Source of the DNA: Amblyornis subalaris
Taxonomy: Eukaryota; Chordata; Aves; Passeriformes; Ptilonorhynchidae
DNA length: 64,000 bases
Assembly (NCBI GenBank): GCA_018881555.1
Contig: JACAXG010000076.1
Coordinates: forward strand, 1,560,003 to 1,624,002
Direction: 5' to 3'
Under the pieces are notes generated by a model. The model saw nothing but the letters and a program-made list of their open reading frames with translations, was not told where the DNA came from and did not search any database. The translations under genes were made by a program, and so were the position numbers. Shown here one piece after another: positions 1 to 13,000 of this stretch (position 1 is the first letter of the stretch; each line of letters begins with the position of its first letter).

Positions 1-120
1 GCCAGGTGCGGGATGGGCGGCGCGGGGCGGCTCCGCCGGGGCCGGGGCTCGCCCGCTGAAGTTCGCTCCGGCGCGGTCGGTGCAGCGCCCTCCGGGCCCC
101 GGGCAGGCTCCTGGCTCTGA
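1..120 (+). promoter_or_regulatory. STRBP: CpG-island edge, probable STRBP promoter/first-exon region
   Basis: About twenty CpG dinucleotides fall in the first 110 bases, with very high G+C, and CpG density drops abruptly after about 120. This is the usual signature of the 3' edge of a vertebrate CpG-island promoter. The downstream gene on this strand is STRBP, whose first exon is non-coding, so this is probably its promoter or exon 1. A possible splice donor (CAG then GTGCGG) lies at 5/6, but the window begins inside the island, so the transcription start and exon boundary cannot be fixed. It could instead belong to a divergent neighbour (CRB2 lies on this side in mammals). Confidence 0.6.
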
Positions 121-3100
121 GGACACTCATCAAGTGTTTTGGTCCATGGTTTGTTTGGGTTTTTTTCCTCTTTCATTCTGTATTTGCTTTGCACTGGATT
201 TTGTAATCATTAACCCGCTATTCCGTCTGGAAATGAGAGCGTGAAAGGGATAACCAGCGAGTCACATGCAGGCTACTGAGCAGAGCAAAACTTGAGTTTT
301 GAGTCAAAGTAGAAATATGTATTATGTGGCTAAATGTCTTATTATTTATTTACATGGCTCTGAAAATGGTGCCTTGTGATTTACAGAAAGAAGAGAGTGA
401 GCATTCCAAGCAGCTCCTGCACGGGGTATGGTAGAACAGAAAATTTATAACACAGGGGGTCCTGGATATGTCGGAATTAATTTTCTTCTATATCTGTGTC
501 CTTCAGTTTGTTAACAGCTTTTTAAAGTTTCCTTGTACTTTGTCCTGAAAACTCAGAAATGCTAAGTGTGATTAAAGCAAAGAAAGTCTTAAGTGGGGAG
601 TGTTGTCAGGAATATCATGTATTTCAGATCTCCAGTTCCAAAAAATGTTTGTGGAACTGTAAGTTAATTGAAATAGCTGGGCTATTTAACTTAAATTAAA
701 ATAGCTGTGTGTTCTAGCAAACATTTGAAGCCTGGCCTTCTAGGGTAAAGATTGAAAATTAAAATAATTTCCTGCATTCATGCAGAATACTTTAACATCT
801 TTAGAAAGAATGGAGAAGAAAGGACTGTTTGCAAAACTTGGTCTAGTTTTCTTTGATTGTTAAATACATGGTAACCATTTTTGAGACCCAAAGGAAGCAG
901 CAGTAGTGGCAGAGAGGAAGGAAGGAGTATGGAGCAGTGCTGTCTGTGCTTGGACGGGAGACCTTAAAACTTTTGGAATGGGAAGAGAGGAAGGCCTAGC
1001 AGTGTCTTTGGAGAGGTTGCATTGCTATATTCCTGTATTTGCTCAAGGTCGCTGGTCACAGTCTCTGAAAAGCACGAGTGTTTTCCAAGAATTTAAACAG
1101 CCCACTTCTTCCACGGGCCATGAGGAAGGTGTAAAAGCTGGGCTGTATTTCCTGCCAGTGTAGAGAGGAAGGAGAAGTCCGTGTCAGCAGACTGCAGCTG
1201 GCTGTAGCTTCTACTAAATTCCTGATCATTTTTAGGAAGTTAGACTTGTCTCTCTGGAAGTTCTTGGCACGTATAGTTTTCTTCTCTCTGGAACTTTCCA
1301 ACCATTTTCCTTTGCTTCATGTTGGTGTAGAATGCAGGGAGAGGTGTGGAGAAGAGTGGGTAAGGATTGCTAATAGTGAGAGTTTAATGTTCTCAGTTCT
1401 CTGTTTCTCAGAATCTCATAATTGATGGTACCAGTCTGGTGCTGCTCTGGCATTTGTAGTCCGAACAGAATCTTTAGGCTTGCTAGTTTGGTTAGTCCTG
1501 GTTTTATAAAGGGGCTTTATTTGCATGGGCTGTTTATCCAGACTCGTCCTTGTTGCTGAACTATTGGCAGTATTTTTGTCTCTGCACAAAGAAGATGCTG
1601 ATAAAGCGCCAATTCCTGCTCCATGTGGTTGACAGGCTAAATACAAGGTGGAAATCTAAGACTTAAGTTTTTGGGGAATTGGAAAGATTCCATCTAGAAA
1701 TACTTGTGTGTTGGGGGCTGAAGGAGTCCCAGGGGTAGCTGGCAGGAAGATTGCTGAAGAAGTGACCAAATCCAGCTTTGTGGTTTGTCCTGGAAGGAAT
1801 TTCAGACATGGCTGATTTCAAACCAAAGGTTCCAAAGTAAAGGAGAAGACAGAGTAAGCAGTTGGAAAGGTACAACAGAAGATGGCNTAAGGTAAGCCAT
1901 GCCAGGCCTAAACATTAGAGAAGTGGTTTAAACTCTGGTGGATATGAGGATTTCNGTGACCCTTGTTTCTGACTTGGGTGCAGTTTTTCCATGGATGTTC
2001 ATTCAGAACACAATGCTTAAGTTTGCAGAGCTCTCTTCTTTTGAAGCCCCTCAGTTAATGTTCCTCAAAGGCCTGTGGGTGGACTGAGATTTTTTTTTTT
2101 CCTAACTGTGAAATCTTGTTTGGAAATAAAAAAAATTTAAAAAATAAGTAGTCTAAGAAGCTGCTTCACGTTGTGAAAAACCTCACAGTAGAATCATAAA
2201 AGCTTCAGTTTTTCCATGCTGCTTTGGAAGCAGCTGAACTTTGTAGCTTGGCATGTAAATAAAGCTCTTTGAAGAGCACATCCATGGCTGGAAAAGGGGA
2301 GAGGGAAAGGCTCTGGCTGGTTAACAAGCTTCTGAGTGTGTGAAAAGCCACTGTGAACGTGCTTGTTGAAGTGTCTTTTAAAACACAGAAATCTGTCCTG
2401 GTTTGGGGTGATGTACACACACCTAGAAGTGGCCAATGTGTTGAAGTGTAAATATGGAAACAGTAAAACAGTGGCAGTTTGTGCATTTTACAGACTGGGC
2501 TGGGTGAGAAGGAGTGCTCAGGGCAGGTTGGAGAGAGGTACCAGGGATGTTCTGGCCGCTGAGGGAGATCCTGAGGGGCTGAGGGTGCAGAGGGTCAGTC
2601 AGCACCTCCCTGGGCTCACTTGCAGCTCTTGGTGAGTTTGGATTTGTGGTGTTTCTCACCATGCCAACAGCAGAATTCAGAATTTTGGGGTCTGTACCTT
2701 TGTATTGGGGTAGGGGAGCGAGGACTTTTCTGACAACAGCCACATGAGGAGCACTTGGCTGGTATGGTGTCCTGGATTTGCTGTAGCCCAGCAGTATTGG
2801 CAAGTGAAGATTGCTTTGCTGCTGAATATGCTGCAGTGAGGAAATCAAAAGGAGTATTCCTGTTTAAAGCAATATGAAAAAACTGTTACAGATTTAAAGA
2901 GCAGAAAAATGCAAGTGTCAAACCCTTCTGTAGAAACCATAGTTTGAGTACCTTTGTTGCACTCACAGCATGAGTTGACAAACAGAAACTTTGTACTTGA
3001 TGTTTAAGGAAGCAGAAGCCTGAGGTGCCCTACCTGAAAGCCACTGTTGGTATCTTTTGTTAATAGCAATAATTGATCCAAGCTACAAGGCCAGAGACAG

Positions 3101-6100
3101 TATTTTTTCAGTTGTACTTTTGCAGTTCTTGGCACGTGCATAGTTTTTCCTTCTTACGTGCAAGTTTTTCACTGAGCACTGATGACAGAAAACAGTGTCA
3201 CAGTTTGTGTGCCTCAGCTCAGAGAGGGACAGTGTTCCTATTTAACTACTTTGAAAACCTGAATTCATATCCCTTAACAAAAAACCTGCAGAGGAATTCT
3301 TATGAATGATATGAGCGAGCAAACATATTGCACTTTGGATTTCTAGACTTTATTTTGTAGCTAAATTACCTTATATTTCTGGTCCTCTCACTCTAGACAT
3401 CATGGAATAGGAGAGGACAGAGTTCTTGGACCCCACTCCATGTAGGTCTGTTGCCTCGTGCTCATAGTTCTGCTTTGCAATGCACATCCTGACCTTTCCG
3501 CTAATTTCCTGTGCGGTGTCGGAATGTGGACGAGGTGCTGGCTACAGGAGAAGCCCAAGAACAAATTCAGGGTATGTCATTTGTTCTGCTCTTTGTGAAA
3601 GGTATGTAAAGCATGGCCCTGGGCTGCTCCGTCCCTCCTCTGCTGCTGAACCCAAGAACTCTGGGACTAACCCAAGGTTGGATTTTCCATGCAGCTGAGC
3701 CAGGCTGATGTATCGCTGGGCCACCTGCACAGTTGCCCATTGGCTTCTCCAATAATAAAGGCCAAGGATTAATGAGTAAACCCCGTGCCCTTGTGGTCTT
3801 CTGTCGTTGACTTTTCTATAACTATGCAAAACTTTATAACTCTTCTGTAGTAAAATATTGTCATAATTTGCTGGTAAATTAAAGATGTAAATGGATGTTG
3901 AAGAGGAATGATCTTATGAAATCCATTTGAGAGGATCTCTTGGATTGTGGAAACTTAAGTGGTCCTGCCACATGTGTTGATTTACATTAGTGCCCTTATG
4001 TTGTGGTTTGGTGTGCTATTTAAGAGCCCTAAGATGCTACTGGTGATTGACATAACAAAATGTAAATTATATGCTGTTTTCCTAAGGTCTAATTTATCTG
4101 TCATAGGGTTTGTGTACCAACAGTACTGAGCTCTTCTTGCAATAATGTTTCTCTTTCATGTAATGCCTACACAGGGGAATTAAATTACCCTTAATTGTAT
4201 GCTTAAAAAGAAAATAAAATTGGGGTGTGTGTGGCTATGCCAGTAAATTAAATTTTGCTGCTTCTTGTTCTTTTTGTGCATTTAGTTTAAATTGTCTTTA
4301 TTGAAAAATTTAATGTTTGAGTATCTGGTTGGGAAGAACACTTACTCGTGGGTAGCTGTGAGATGTCACAAAACTTGAAGAAATCTTATAAACCAGAATT
4401 CATTTAGATTTTAAAGCAGAACCTGGCATTTGGCTTGACAGTAAATGAACTCAGTGGTGAGAAACTGGTGTTGCCTCATAGAAGTTGCCCCCCAGTAGGA
4501 GCAGAAAAGGGCAGGCTGAGTTTAGGGCCTTTTACTTTTCTCTTTTCCCTCTGATACTTGGGAGGGAAGACACTTTGACTGAACGCATTTTTTGTTTGAC
4601 TTGTCACACAGCAGATTGGAGTGTTGGCACAGTGTTTGAAGTGTTGGGCCCTCAAGAGTCTTTAGTTTTCCCTGAGACACAGGGATGATGTTCCACGGGG
4701 AAATGTTCCTCCGGAGCTATTGGACTGAGTTGATAATGACCCTAAACCAAATGTTCCCTAATTCCAGTTCTCAGCCAGCAGTGTCTGCCTTGTGGAAAGG
4801 CAGAAGCAGCCCACAGGTGTGTGGGAAGCCCAGCCCCACAGCCTCTCTGCAGCTGGTTTGTGTTTCCAGAAATAAGCACTGGCCAAACATTCCCTGGAGA
4901 GGCTGAGGAGGCCTGAGGCTGTGGGCAGGGGCTTTTTGGGCACACAGCACCCGATTTCTTCNAGCAAGATTTTGGCCAAAAATGGTTTACCTAGTTCCAT
5001 TGACATTGTGAGATCGATACATCTTTTTTAGCCTATATTGTAAAGGGGATGAGTCCTGTAACAGGATTGTGGTAAGCCATGGTTGATCTTGAAGGAGGCA
5101 TAAAAATTTTCATTACTTGTTGCAGTGCTTTGNTTTTTTGTTACAGTATGGCAGCCAAAGCACCTTACCATTTTAATCCTTTCCATAAAAATGGTATCTT
5201 TCTTGATAACATGAACTAATGTGAAATCATAAACATGATATCTCTCTTGGTAAAAGAGACTGTGCAAAATTCAGCAAGGAAACAAGCTGACATCATGCAC
5301 ACCGCTGAATTTAGATGCCATTTTTGAACTAGGTGATGCTGTACAATTGCCAGCTGGCATATACCTGAATAAAGAAGATGTTTGATTTAAAAGGTCTTTT
5401 TACAGCCTGCTTAGCAAGATGCTGAGCAGTTGGACCAAACACATCACCTGGAGACTGGCTGAAGGCTTACAGTTAGGGCAGTATGAATAGGTCCATTCAA
5501 AAAACAAATTACAACTTGTATTAGAATGGAAAAGAAAAAGCATTTGAGTTACCTGCCCAGGGCAGTCAGCTGGTGGTGTGTTTCTGACAGAGCAGTAGCA
5601 TGATCATCAAGGGCCCACCTTGTGTGGGTAAGATCCATGAGATTGGGCTGCGGATGTTTTCGTTAACCATAAAAACAAATAACATCAGTGAATCTGGAAG
5701 TGCTGACTAACGTGTGTGAAGGTTTAATCAGTTTTGAAGTTGAATGCACATAACAGCTATTTATGTGCTGTTCATTCCGTGGCCGTAGTGGGAGTGGTGG
5801 CAGTGTCCCAACCTGCATGGCTGGTTTTCCCAGCTGAGGAGGCTGTGTGATGTTCTGATAGGTGTGACTGATGCTGGGGTTGGGTGAAGACATCCATTTT
5901 CCAGTGTGAAGACAAGGAGAGAAATTAGTAATTTATTCCTATTTTTGATCCAGCTGTGCTGAAAGGGACAGCTCTTTGCAGATGGAAACTTGGTCTTTTT
6001 CTTCAGATATGGGAGCTGAGTTCGCTCTGTGACCCTCTATGCACTTGGTGCTTTTCTACTTTTCCTTCTCTGCTCTGCCTGATTGCTCTGTGTATAATGT

Positions 6101-9100
6101 GACAGTTTGGGGGTATTTGCTTTAATGGAAAAGACTGGAATAGAAGGGGGAGCTGTAGGTGGACAGCCTGGGACTTCAGGGAGTGAAGGACTGGGGAACA
6201 GACACAGCCACTGGAAAGCTGAGGGCTGTGGTATGATGGAACAAGTAGAGAACATAGATCTCCAAGTAGAATACTTGAAAGGATTTCAAGGAATCCATAA
6301 AGGACAATATGGAAATGCTTGTAGGTAAAATTGAGGATTGGAAGGTACCCATAAAAATCTGGGATGTGTTTAGCCCCATAATATGTTGTGGTAGTTGTGC
6401 ACCCCGGAGCCAAGCCTGGACTGATTTAGAGTATGTTAGTAAGAGAAATGTCAGGTTGGGTTGTACTTTACTACAGAGGTGCATTCTAAAAACCTAACTG
6501 GCTAATTTTTCTTTTTTTCTTTTTTCTTTTTGTATAAAGATATGAAAGATGTGTCTAGGTGGGGTCTTTGATAATGAGCAATACTTTAGATGAATGTTAC
6601 TTATGTAACTCCTCCCCCTGAAACAAAGAGAGAAAAAAATTTGTGTGACCTTAGTTCTTGGCTTTTGCAGTTCCTTTCCTGAACAGTAAGTGCAGTGAGA
6701 ACTGGAGATGGTTTTTTCCCCCTTAATTAAACTAGTTTGAAATCCTACCTGAGAACCTATTGGAGCTGGTGGCTGAACTCCCACTAAAGTGAAGAGAGTT
6801 GGACTCATTTGCTTCAAAGACCTTTGACACTGCTAAACTGAGAAATGAGATCTCAGATGTAATCTCAGATATCATCTGGAATTTGTAAATGCATAGATAC
6901 AGAGACTCAGAACACTTGGATTTCTACTGCTCTTCCAATCCCAATCTCTTCCCCTTCACTCTGATAGCTGGTTTAGCTCATCAGAAGATGAGAGGAAAAC
7001 ATAAATGCCCAAGAGCTGATTTCTCCCCATGTCTTAGAAGGATGCCTTTTCCATGTCATAGACTCTTAGTGACTGTCATCTTTTCAGAGCTAAAACTATT
7101 TGGTGAGCAGTTATTCTGTGTCCTAATGCTTCATGATCTCTTGATTCGATGTCTAGGTAATTGGACTTGGCAAATAGATTAGGGCTTCTTTGGTTACCCA
7201 GTCATGCTGTCCAAGTCTTCAATCATGCAGAGACTTAATCTGTTTCTTTAAAGTGCTCAGCTGTGGCATTTGGGTGACCTTAAAGAGCATCACCGGGCCT
7301 GAACTGCAGTGTGTGGTAAGCGGGGATGGGGCATGCAGGAGAACTGGGAGCACTCCTTCCAAAACTGGAAACTGGTAAAAAGCCCTGTGGGTAAAATCCT
7401 TCAGTACCAGGCACTGAGCAACNCTGTGTTCCAGTGAAGAATGTCTGGTGATTAACCTGCAAGTATTGATTAGGGGAACATTTGGCCCCTTTTCAGGTTC
7501 TGCTGCTGACTTACCACACAATTTCATTTCTTTGTGTCCGAAGTTCCTCCATAAAGATCTGAAATGTTTCTCTGTCTTACAAAAACTGTTGTTTTAAAAC
7601 CAGTAATAAATGTACTCTGGTAAATATGGTGACAAGTGTTCTAGAAAAGCCAGGAAGAAAGGCAAATACTGCGAAAGGGAGGGGAGACAAAACTGATAAC
7701 TTCTTTGCTTCTGGTGGGTGAGGGTGAAATTGGTGACTGCCAAAAATATGAGCTCAGAGAAGTAGCTTGTTCTGCTCTGAGCCCACATCTGTACACACCT
7801 CCTCATCTCTACAGATGGCCAGAAGGCTGAAGAGAGAACACAGTTCTCTAAATTTGTGTAAGAGAAAAGAATCATGACTCCCACCTTGGAGGCACATAAG
7901 AACCTCCTGTAACTGGGGGGGTTTCGACAATTTAAAAAATTCGGTTGAATTTTCAGTCTTAGCAAATTTTGTGGAACCTAACATTGTTCATAGTTGCTAA
8001 ATAAATAACTTTTTAATTTTAATTTGTATTAAAAGATGGTTGTCTGGAACTGTTGTCTTTACTCCTTCAAAACTAGCCTGCTAAGGAATAAATTTGATCT
8101 AGAAGTCATCTTTGCATGCTTATACTTCAGCAACTTGTAAGACACTTTTCCACTTTAGATTTCATAGTACTTCATATTTTAGAAATAAAAACTGTCACAG
8201 TTACAATAGTGATGGTGCTGTCTGGATCAATCATGACAAAAGGCATGAAAATAAAAACAAAATATTTTTTCCTTTATGTTTCTTTTCTACTACCGTTAGT
8301 ATGGGAATGAGATTGTTTTTTACATTGAATATTTTCATATGGTCTGCTTTATCTTTTGGGGGAATTCTGTCATTTTCCTTTTGTTAGCCCAGGAGATAAA
8401 GGATATCATTTAAAGCAGGTAGTTGGGACTCNGTATTACATAAGTAGTGAACTCTTGACCAAAAATCTGGTTTTGTGGATGTGGCCTTATGTAATAAACC
8501 AATTAAAGAGAGCAGTTTACAAAGTGCATCTTTGACAGGTTTCTGATCAAGCCCATTCTTTGCAGAGGAGTTCAATACTGAATGTCCCTGAGCTNTGACT
8601 GTAGATACTGTTCTCTTCCACTCGGAACACCGAGGAGCCTGAAACTGGAAACTTCCTGACCCTTTTAAAAACAAACGAGCAATTTTGTTTAACTTCTTGC
8701 TGCGGGTCAGGAGCCTGAGCTTCATGCCAAGTTTCAGTGTGATCCAAAGTAAGACTGCAGAGTTAAAGAAAAACTCTTACAATATGGAACTGATGAAGCT
8801 GTGACTGTTGAGGTGCTGTGATTTATTACAGCAGATTCTTAAAAGTGGAATTAGAGATGTCCTGCCCTAAACATCCTTAAGTAAATGACAATTCTTAGGT
8901 GAGAATTTACCAAGAGCATAGGTGCAATATTTTGTTTTCCTTAATATGGCTTCTGCACTAGTGTTAAAATAGTCACGTTACAAATGGATCTGCTCTTTCT
9001 GTGCAGTTGGGTGGTAACCAGCCTGTGTTTTGGTTCCTGTTGAGATGCTTCCAAGTGTGCTTTTAGTGNTGCAGCACAAGGCCAGTGCCATTGTCATAAC

Positions 9101-9400
9101 AGCATTCCACCCTCTCTGAGGAGTTGCAGCAGCACCGCACACAGATGCACTGATCTCTTCACTGCAGGACGAGGACACTTATCCTTCCAGCACTGTGTCT
9201 ACAAAACTTTCTCTGGTGGCTGTTCCATGAAGTTTTGAAGGGGAGCAAGTGTGCTGGAAGAATATTAAGGATAAAGAGGGTTCAGAAGCATTTGCAGAGA
9301 AATGGGCAGCTCCAGAGTTGAACTAAGTTGATTGGGATCAATGGATCGCCCAGGGAGTCCGGGCGAAACTGTCAAATGTTCCTTCTGGAGTATCCATTTA

Positions 9401-9466
9401 CTGATGCTTCTGCAGTTACTGCAGGGTTTGAATATCATTGAACTGGTGCTTCTGCAGTTGCTGTAG
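9401..9466 (+). repeat. Imperfect 24-bp direct repeat, period 42
   Basis: Two copies (9401-9424 and 9443-9466) share 21 of 24 bases around the core GCTTCTGCAGTT. The sequence between them is unrelated. It is probably a decayed local duplication, and no function is evident. Confidence 0.6.
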
Positions 9467-9952
9467 AAACTGTTGGCTCAGGCTGTCTCCTTGCAGTTCT
9501 CCTTCAGAGGAAAGACTGCTCGGGGAGAGCTTGGCTGGGCATGGGACTCACTGGTACGTTCCCTGTTTCCTTTCACACTGCGATCTGCAATCTTTATTTT
9601 AATACAAATCCCTTGGCTAGCTTCTTTTCTTTTGCTTATAAATGTTTGATCTGTATGTGGTACTCGCAGTAAAGGAGTCCTCTTGTGCCAGAAGAACAAA
9701 GACTTGCTTTCTGTTGGTGCTGGGCACCACTGATTTACAGTAGCTGCCTGGTTTTAGTGCCAGTTTTAGCAGGTGCACCTTGTCTCAATGAGTTCTCTTT
9801 GCCCTCATCACACAGCACAGTAGCAAGTCTCATGCACGGTCTATAGAAGACTGAATTTTGGCGGAGAGCTGAGGAGTTCAGGATTTACTGTACTTCCCCT
9901 CTCCTTTCTTTTCCTTGCTCTGATTTCATTATTTGTGCTCCTCTTGTGTTAC

Positions 9953-10005
9953 TGTTGGACTAGGTGATCGTTGTAGGTCCTTTCCAGCTGACAATATTCT
10001 AACAA
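9953..10005 (+). mobile_element. CR1 LINE 3'-end fragment
   Basis: The motif TTGGACTAGGTGATCGTTGT, followed by AGGTCCTTTCCAGCTGA and an ATTCT-type ending, matches the conserved 3' terminus of avian CR1 retroposons. Only about 50 bases are recognisable, as is typical of 5'-truncated copies. The 5' limit is uncertain. Confidence 0.7.
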
Positions 10006-13000
10006 AGTTTGAAATATCTCCTGAAAAGATCAAAGTAGCTATCCTGAATGAACTCACAGGAATTATAAACTGTTGGTGGATGGCTGGAGCTCAGTGTGGA
10101 GCAGACTGAAGAGATCTTGTTTGAGGGNTGTGATTTGGGTGCAGGCAGGGGAAGCAATGACATGTGCATTCCTGGTCATCTGGGAGTTCCCAATGTTTTT
10201 TCTGATTTGTAAGAGAGATGCTCTCAGACCCTCCATCCTTTACATTTCTTTTTGGGTATTTTAGATGGTCACCTAATATCTAGTGTGAAGGCTGGGTTTT
10301 TACTGGTTGATTCTTTTGTTTGTTTTTTAAGAGAGAGAGAGAAGAATAAACTCCCTTATCCTCCACAGCCTGCTCCTATGTNAGTTGGAGCTTTAGAAAA
10401 ACCAAGTGGCAAAGACAGCCTTTGGGTTTTTTTCTCCAAAGCCAAACAAAATGCTAGGATTTGCTGTGCAGAGTGAGCTNCTCAGTGCCGAGGAGCTGGC
10501 TGCTTTACCAAGCGGGGCTGCAAAGCTTCCCCTTATCTTGCAGAATGGCTCAGGTCCCTTGCTAGTGTTCTGAAGTGTTCTTGTTTTTTGGCTCCTGTTC
10601 TTCCTGAGAACAGACTGTGTATCCTGCTGCCTGACAAAAGAGGGGGTCCATTGTCCTCTTTTGAAAAAGACACAAGGTTCCTAAGTCCTCGTCAGTTTGA
10701 CTTTCAAAAGAGCACAGTGCTCAAAAAATTTGATGCCTGAAAGTAGGACACATTGTGAATTAGGTTCCCGAGTTTAATCATACCATATTCAGATATTGAA
10801 TTGCTAATTTGAATCTCATGAATGGACAGGTAGTTGTTGTCAAGTGTTTCCTGTGACAGTTTGCCAAGCTGACCTGTGAGGAACCTGTGGTCCTGCAAGA
10901 GAGATTGACTAGCAAAAGCAGCCAGGAATGCAGTGTCTGGTCAAATTAAACTAATGATGCCTAAAGAGAGGGTGGAAAGCCAGAAAGGGCGGGGAGAGGA
11001 TGCTCCATGCTTGGTGTGTGTAGTAAATGAAAAACTAGCTACTGTTCCAAGTCCTACCACTGAGTTACTGTGCTACCAGGCAAGTCCCTTGAATTTTTGG
11101 ACAGTGGGGTCTCTTCTCCATGCAAACAGCACAACACTTACACCTATTACAGCAATTGGAGAAGTGATGTTTGAAGTGTTGTGAAATTCTTGTGCAGGTA
11201 CCTAAGGTCTGATTTTGGTTTTTTTGCTAATAAAAGCACATTGAAACTCGATAACTGCAATCAAAATAGAAGAGACTGAGTAATGTTTTTTCAGTCTCTT
11301 GTTAAATCCAGCATGGAGGTTGCCATCTCCCCCAGGTTAGCAAGGGCAGGGTGGGCAGTACTCTCTGGTTACCGGGAGATAGAGAAGTAGTTTCCCAGAT
11401 TTCTTCAGTTGGTTATCTGTGAGCTGTTTCATTCAATTTACTGTTTGTGGTGTTGAAAAAAACCACTTAATCTCTTAAGTGGCTGCAGAAACTTTGCAGG
11501 GTTTGCCAGTTCCACAAAGCACCTTGGTGACACCTGCATGCTTTGATATCTCGTTGCAGTATTTAAGAATGAGATCAATCTAGAAATGCAATATATTCTC
11601 CCCTTGGTAAATGGAAAAAAAACGGCCACAACCACTTTGACTGCAGGTTCTGTAAGTGGTGTGATTCACCAAACTGTGCTTATCCTTCAGTGGGGATAAC
11701 GTTGGTTCCTCTATTAGCTTTTAACTTTCATGGCAATATTCCAAGAGGAAAAAACAGTGCTTAAGTTTCATTCTTAGCACAGAGATAAATGGAATGTCTC
11801 TGTCATTTGTCTGAAACCATGTGGTGAAAGGCATGATTTTTTTTCCCCCTAACAGTTTAGCAGAGTAATAGGACAGACCATGATTTGGATTGCACAAGAC
11901 ACGTGCTGGGTTACTTTAAAGTCTGCCAAGTTCTAATTTGCAATTTCTAGAAAATTTAGAACAGAAACATTGAGTGTCTGCAGAAATCATCCTTCTAAAT
12001 TTAACTTCTGGATTTTGTGTTGGTAAAGCATGAAATTGCCTGGTAATATTTGTCCACTGAATTTCAGGGACAGCCTTTCCTTGTGTTGACAGTGGTGGTT
12101 CTGCTGTTCCGTTCCTGTTCCTGCAGTGTGTGAGTTATAAATGCTTTAGAGCAAAATGCTCAGTGAAAAGGTGTTAGCTAGGTTTAATTACTTTTTGTTT
12201 CTGTCAAAACAAGCAACAAGCCTTTGCAAGAATGTTCTTTTTTAACCTTGTTATTGTTTTCTTTAATGTATTTCTGCAGTTAATAAATAATGAACTAACT
12301 TTCCCAGGCCAGTAAGAACTGTTTCTGAACACCCTGTTACAGCAAGTGTAGGAGTTTGCAAATATCACTGAGAAAGCCCAATACAAGGACTTTTGTTTCC
12401 ACAACAGAGGAGCTGTGCAAAGTGAAGAACTCATAAACCAGCAGAACCAAGTGCTCTTTCAGTGCCCAAAGCATTTATGTACCTTTTTTTAAAAGCATTT
12501 TTTTCACTAACACAGAAGTGTCAGGTTATAGAGATGAATTTTGTTCAAACTGCAGAATAAGATAGATTGATGGCATTATAATCTGACATTCTTATATCAC
12601 TAAAAGTATAGTTTTGGAATGAAAACCGGNCAGCTTTTTTGTGCTGACAAGATCAGAGTTCAGTGTAATGATAGCGTTGACATGGACACAGATTTCCACA
12701 GGTGGCTAATCAGGCAGTAAAAACATTTACACTCTAATCTGGACTGAGGGATGAAAGGGTTTCTATCCCACTGCCCACCTGAGGAGAACACCCTCAGTCT
12801 GGGTGGTAGCTGGGTTCTAAGCCTGATTTTGATCCTGCCTCTGCATCTGGAACCATGCGNTCTCCTACCCTGACAGGTTGTGGCTTCCCAAGTGCAACTT
12901 CTTCTGAGAAATAAAATAAACCCCATCAGTATTGCTTTTAGGAACAGCAGCTTTCCTGTTATGGGGGAACTGAAGTGGCCAGACACAAACTGCAGTCAAT

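Noticed and set aside
2423..2848. A 141-codon - strand open frame in the 5' intron
   Set aside because: It is Pro/Ser-rich with no recognised domain. A frame of this length is unremarkable in 22 kb of intron.
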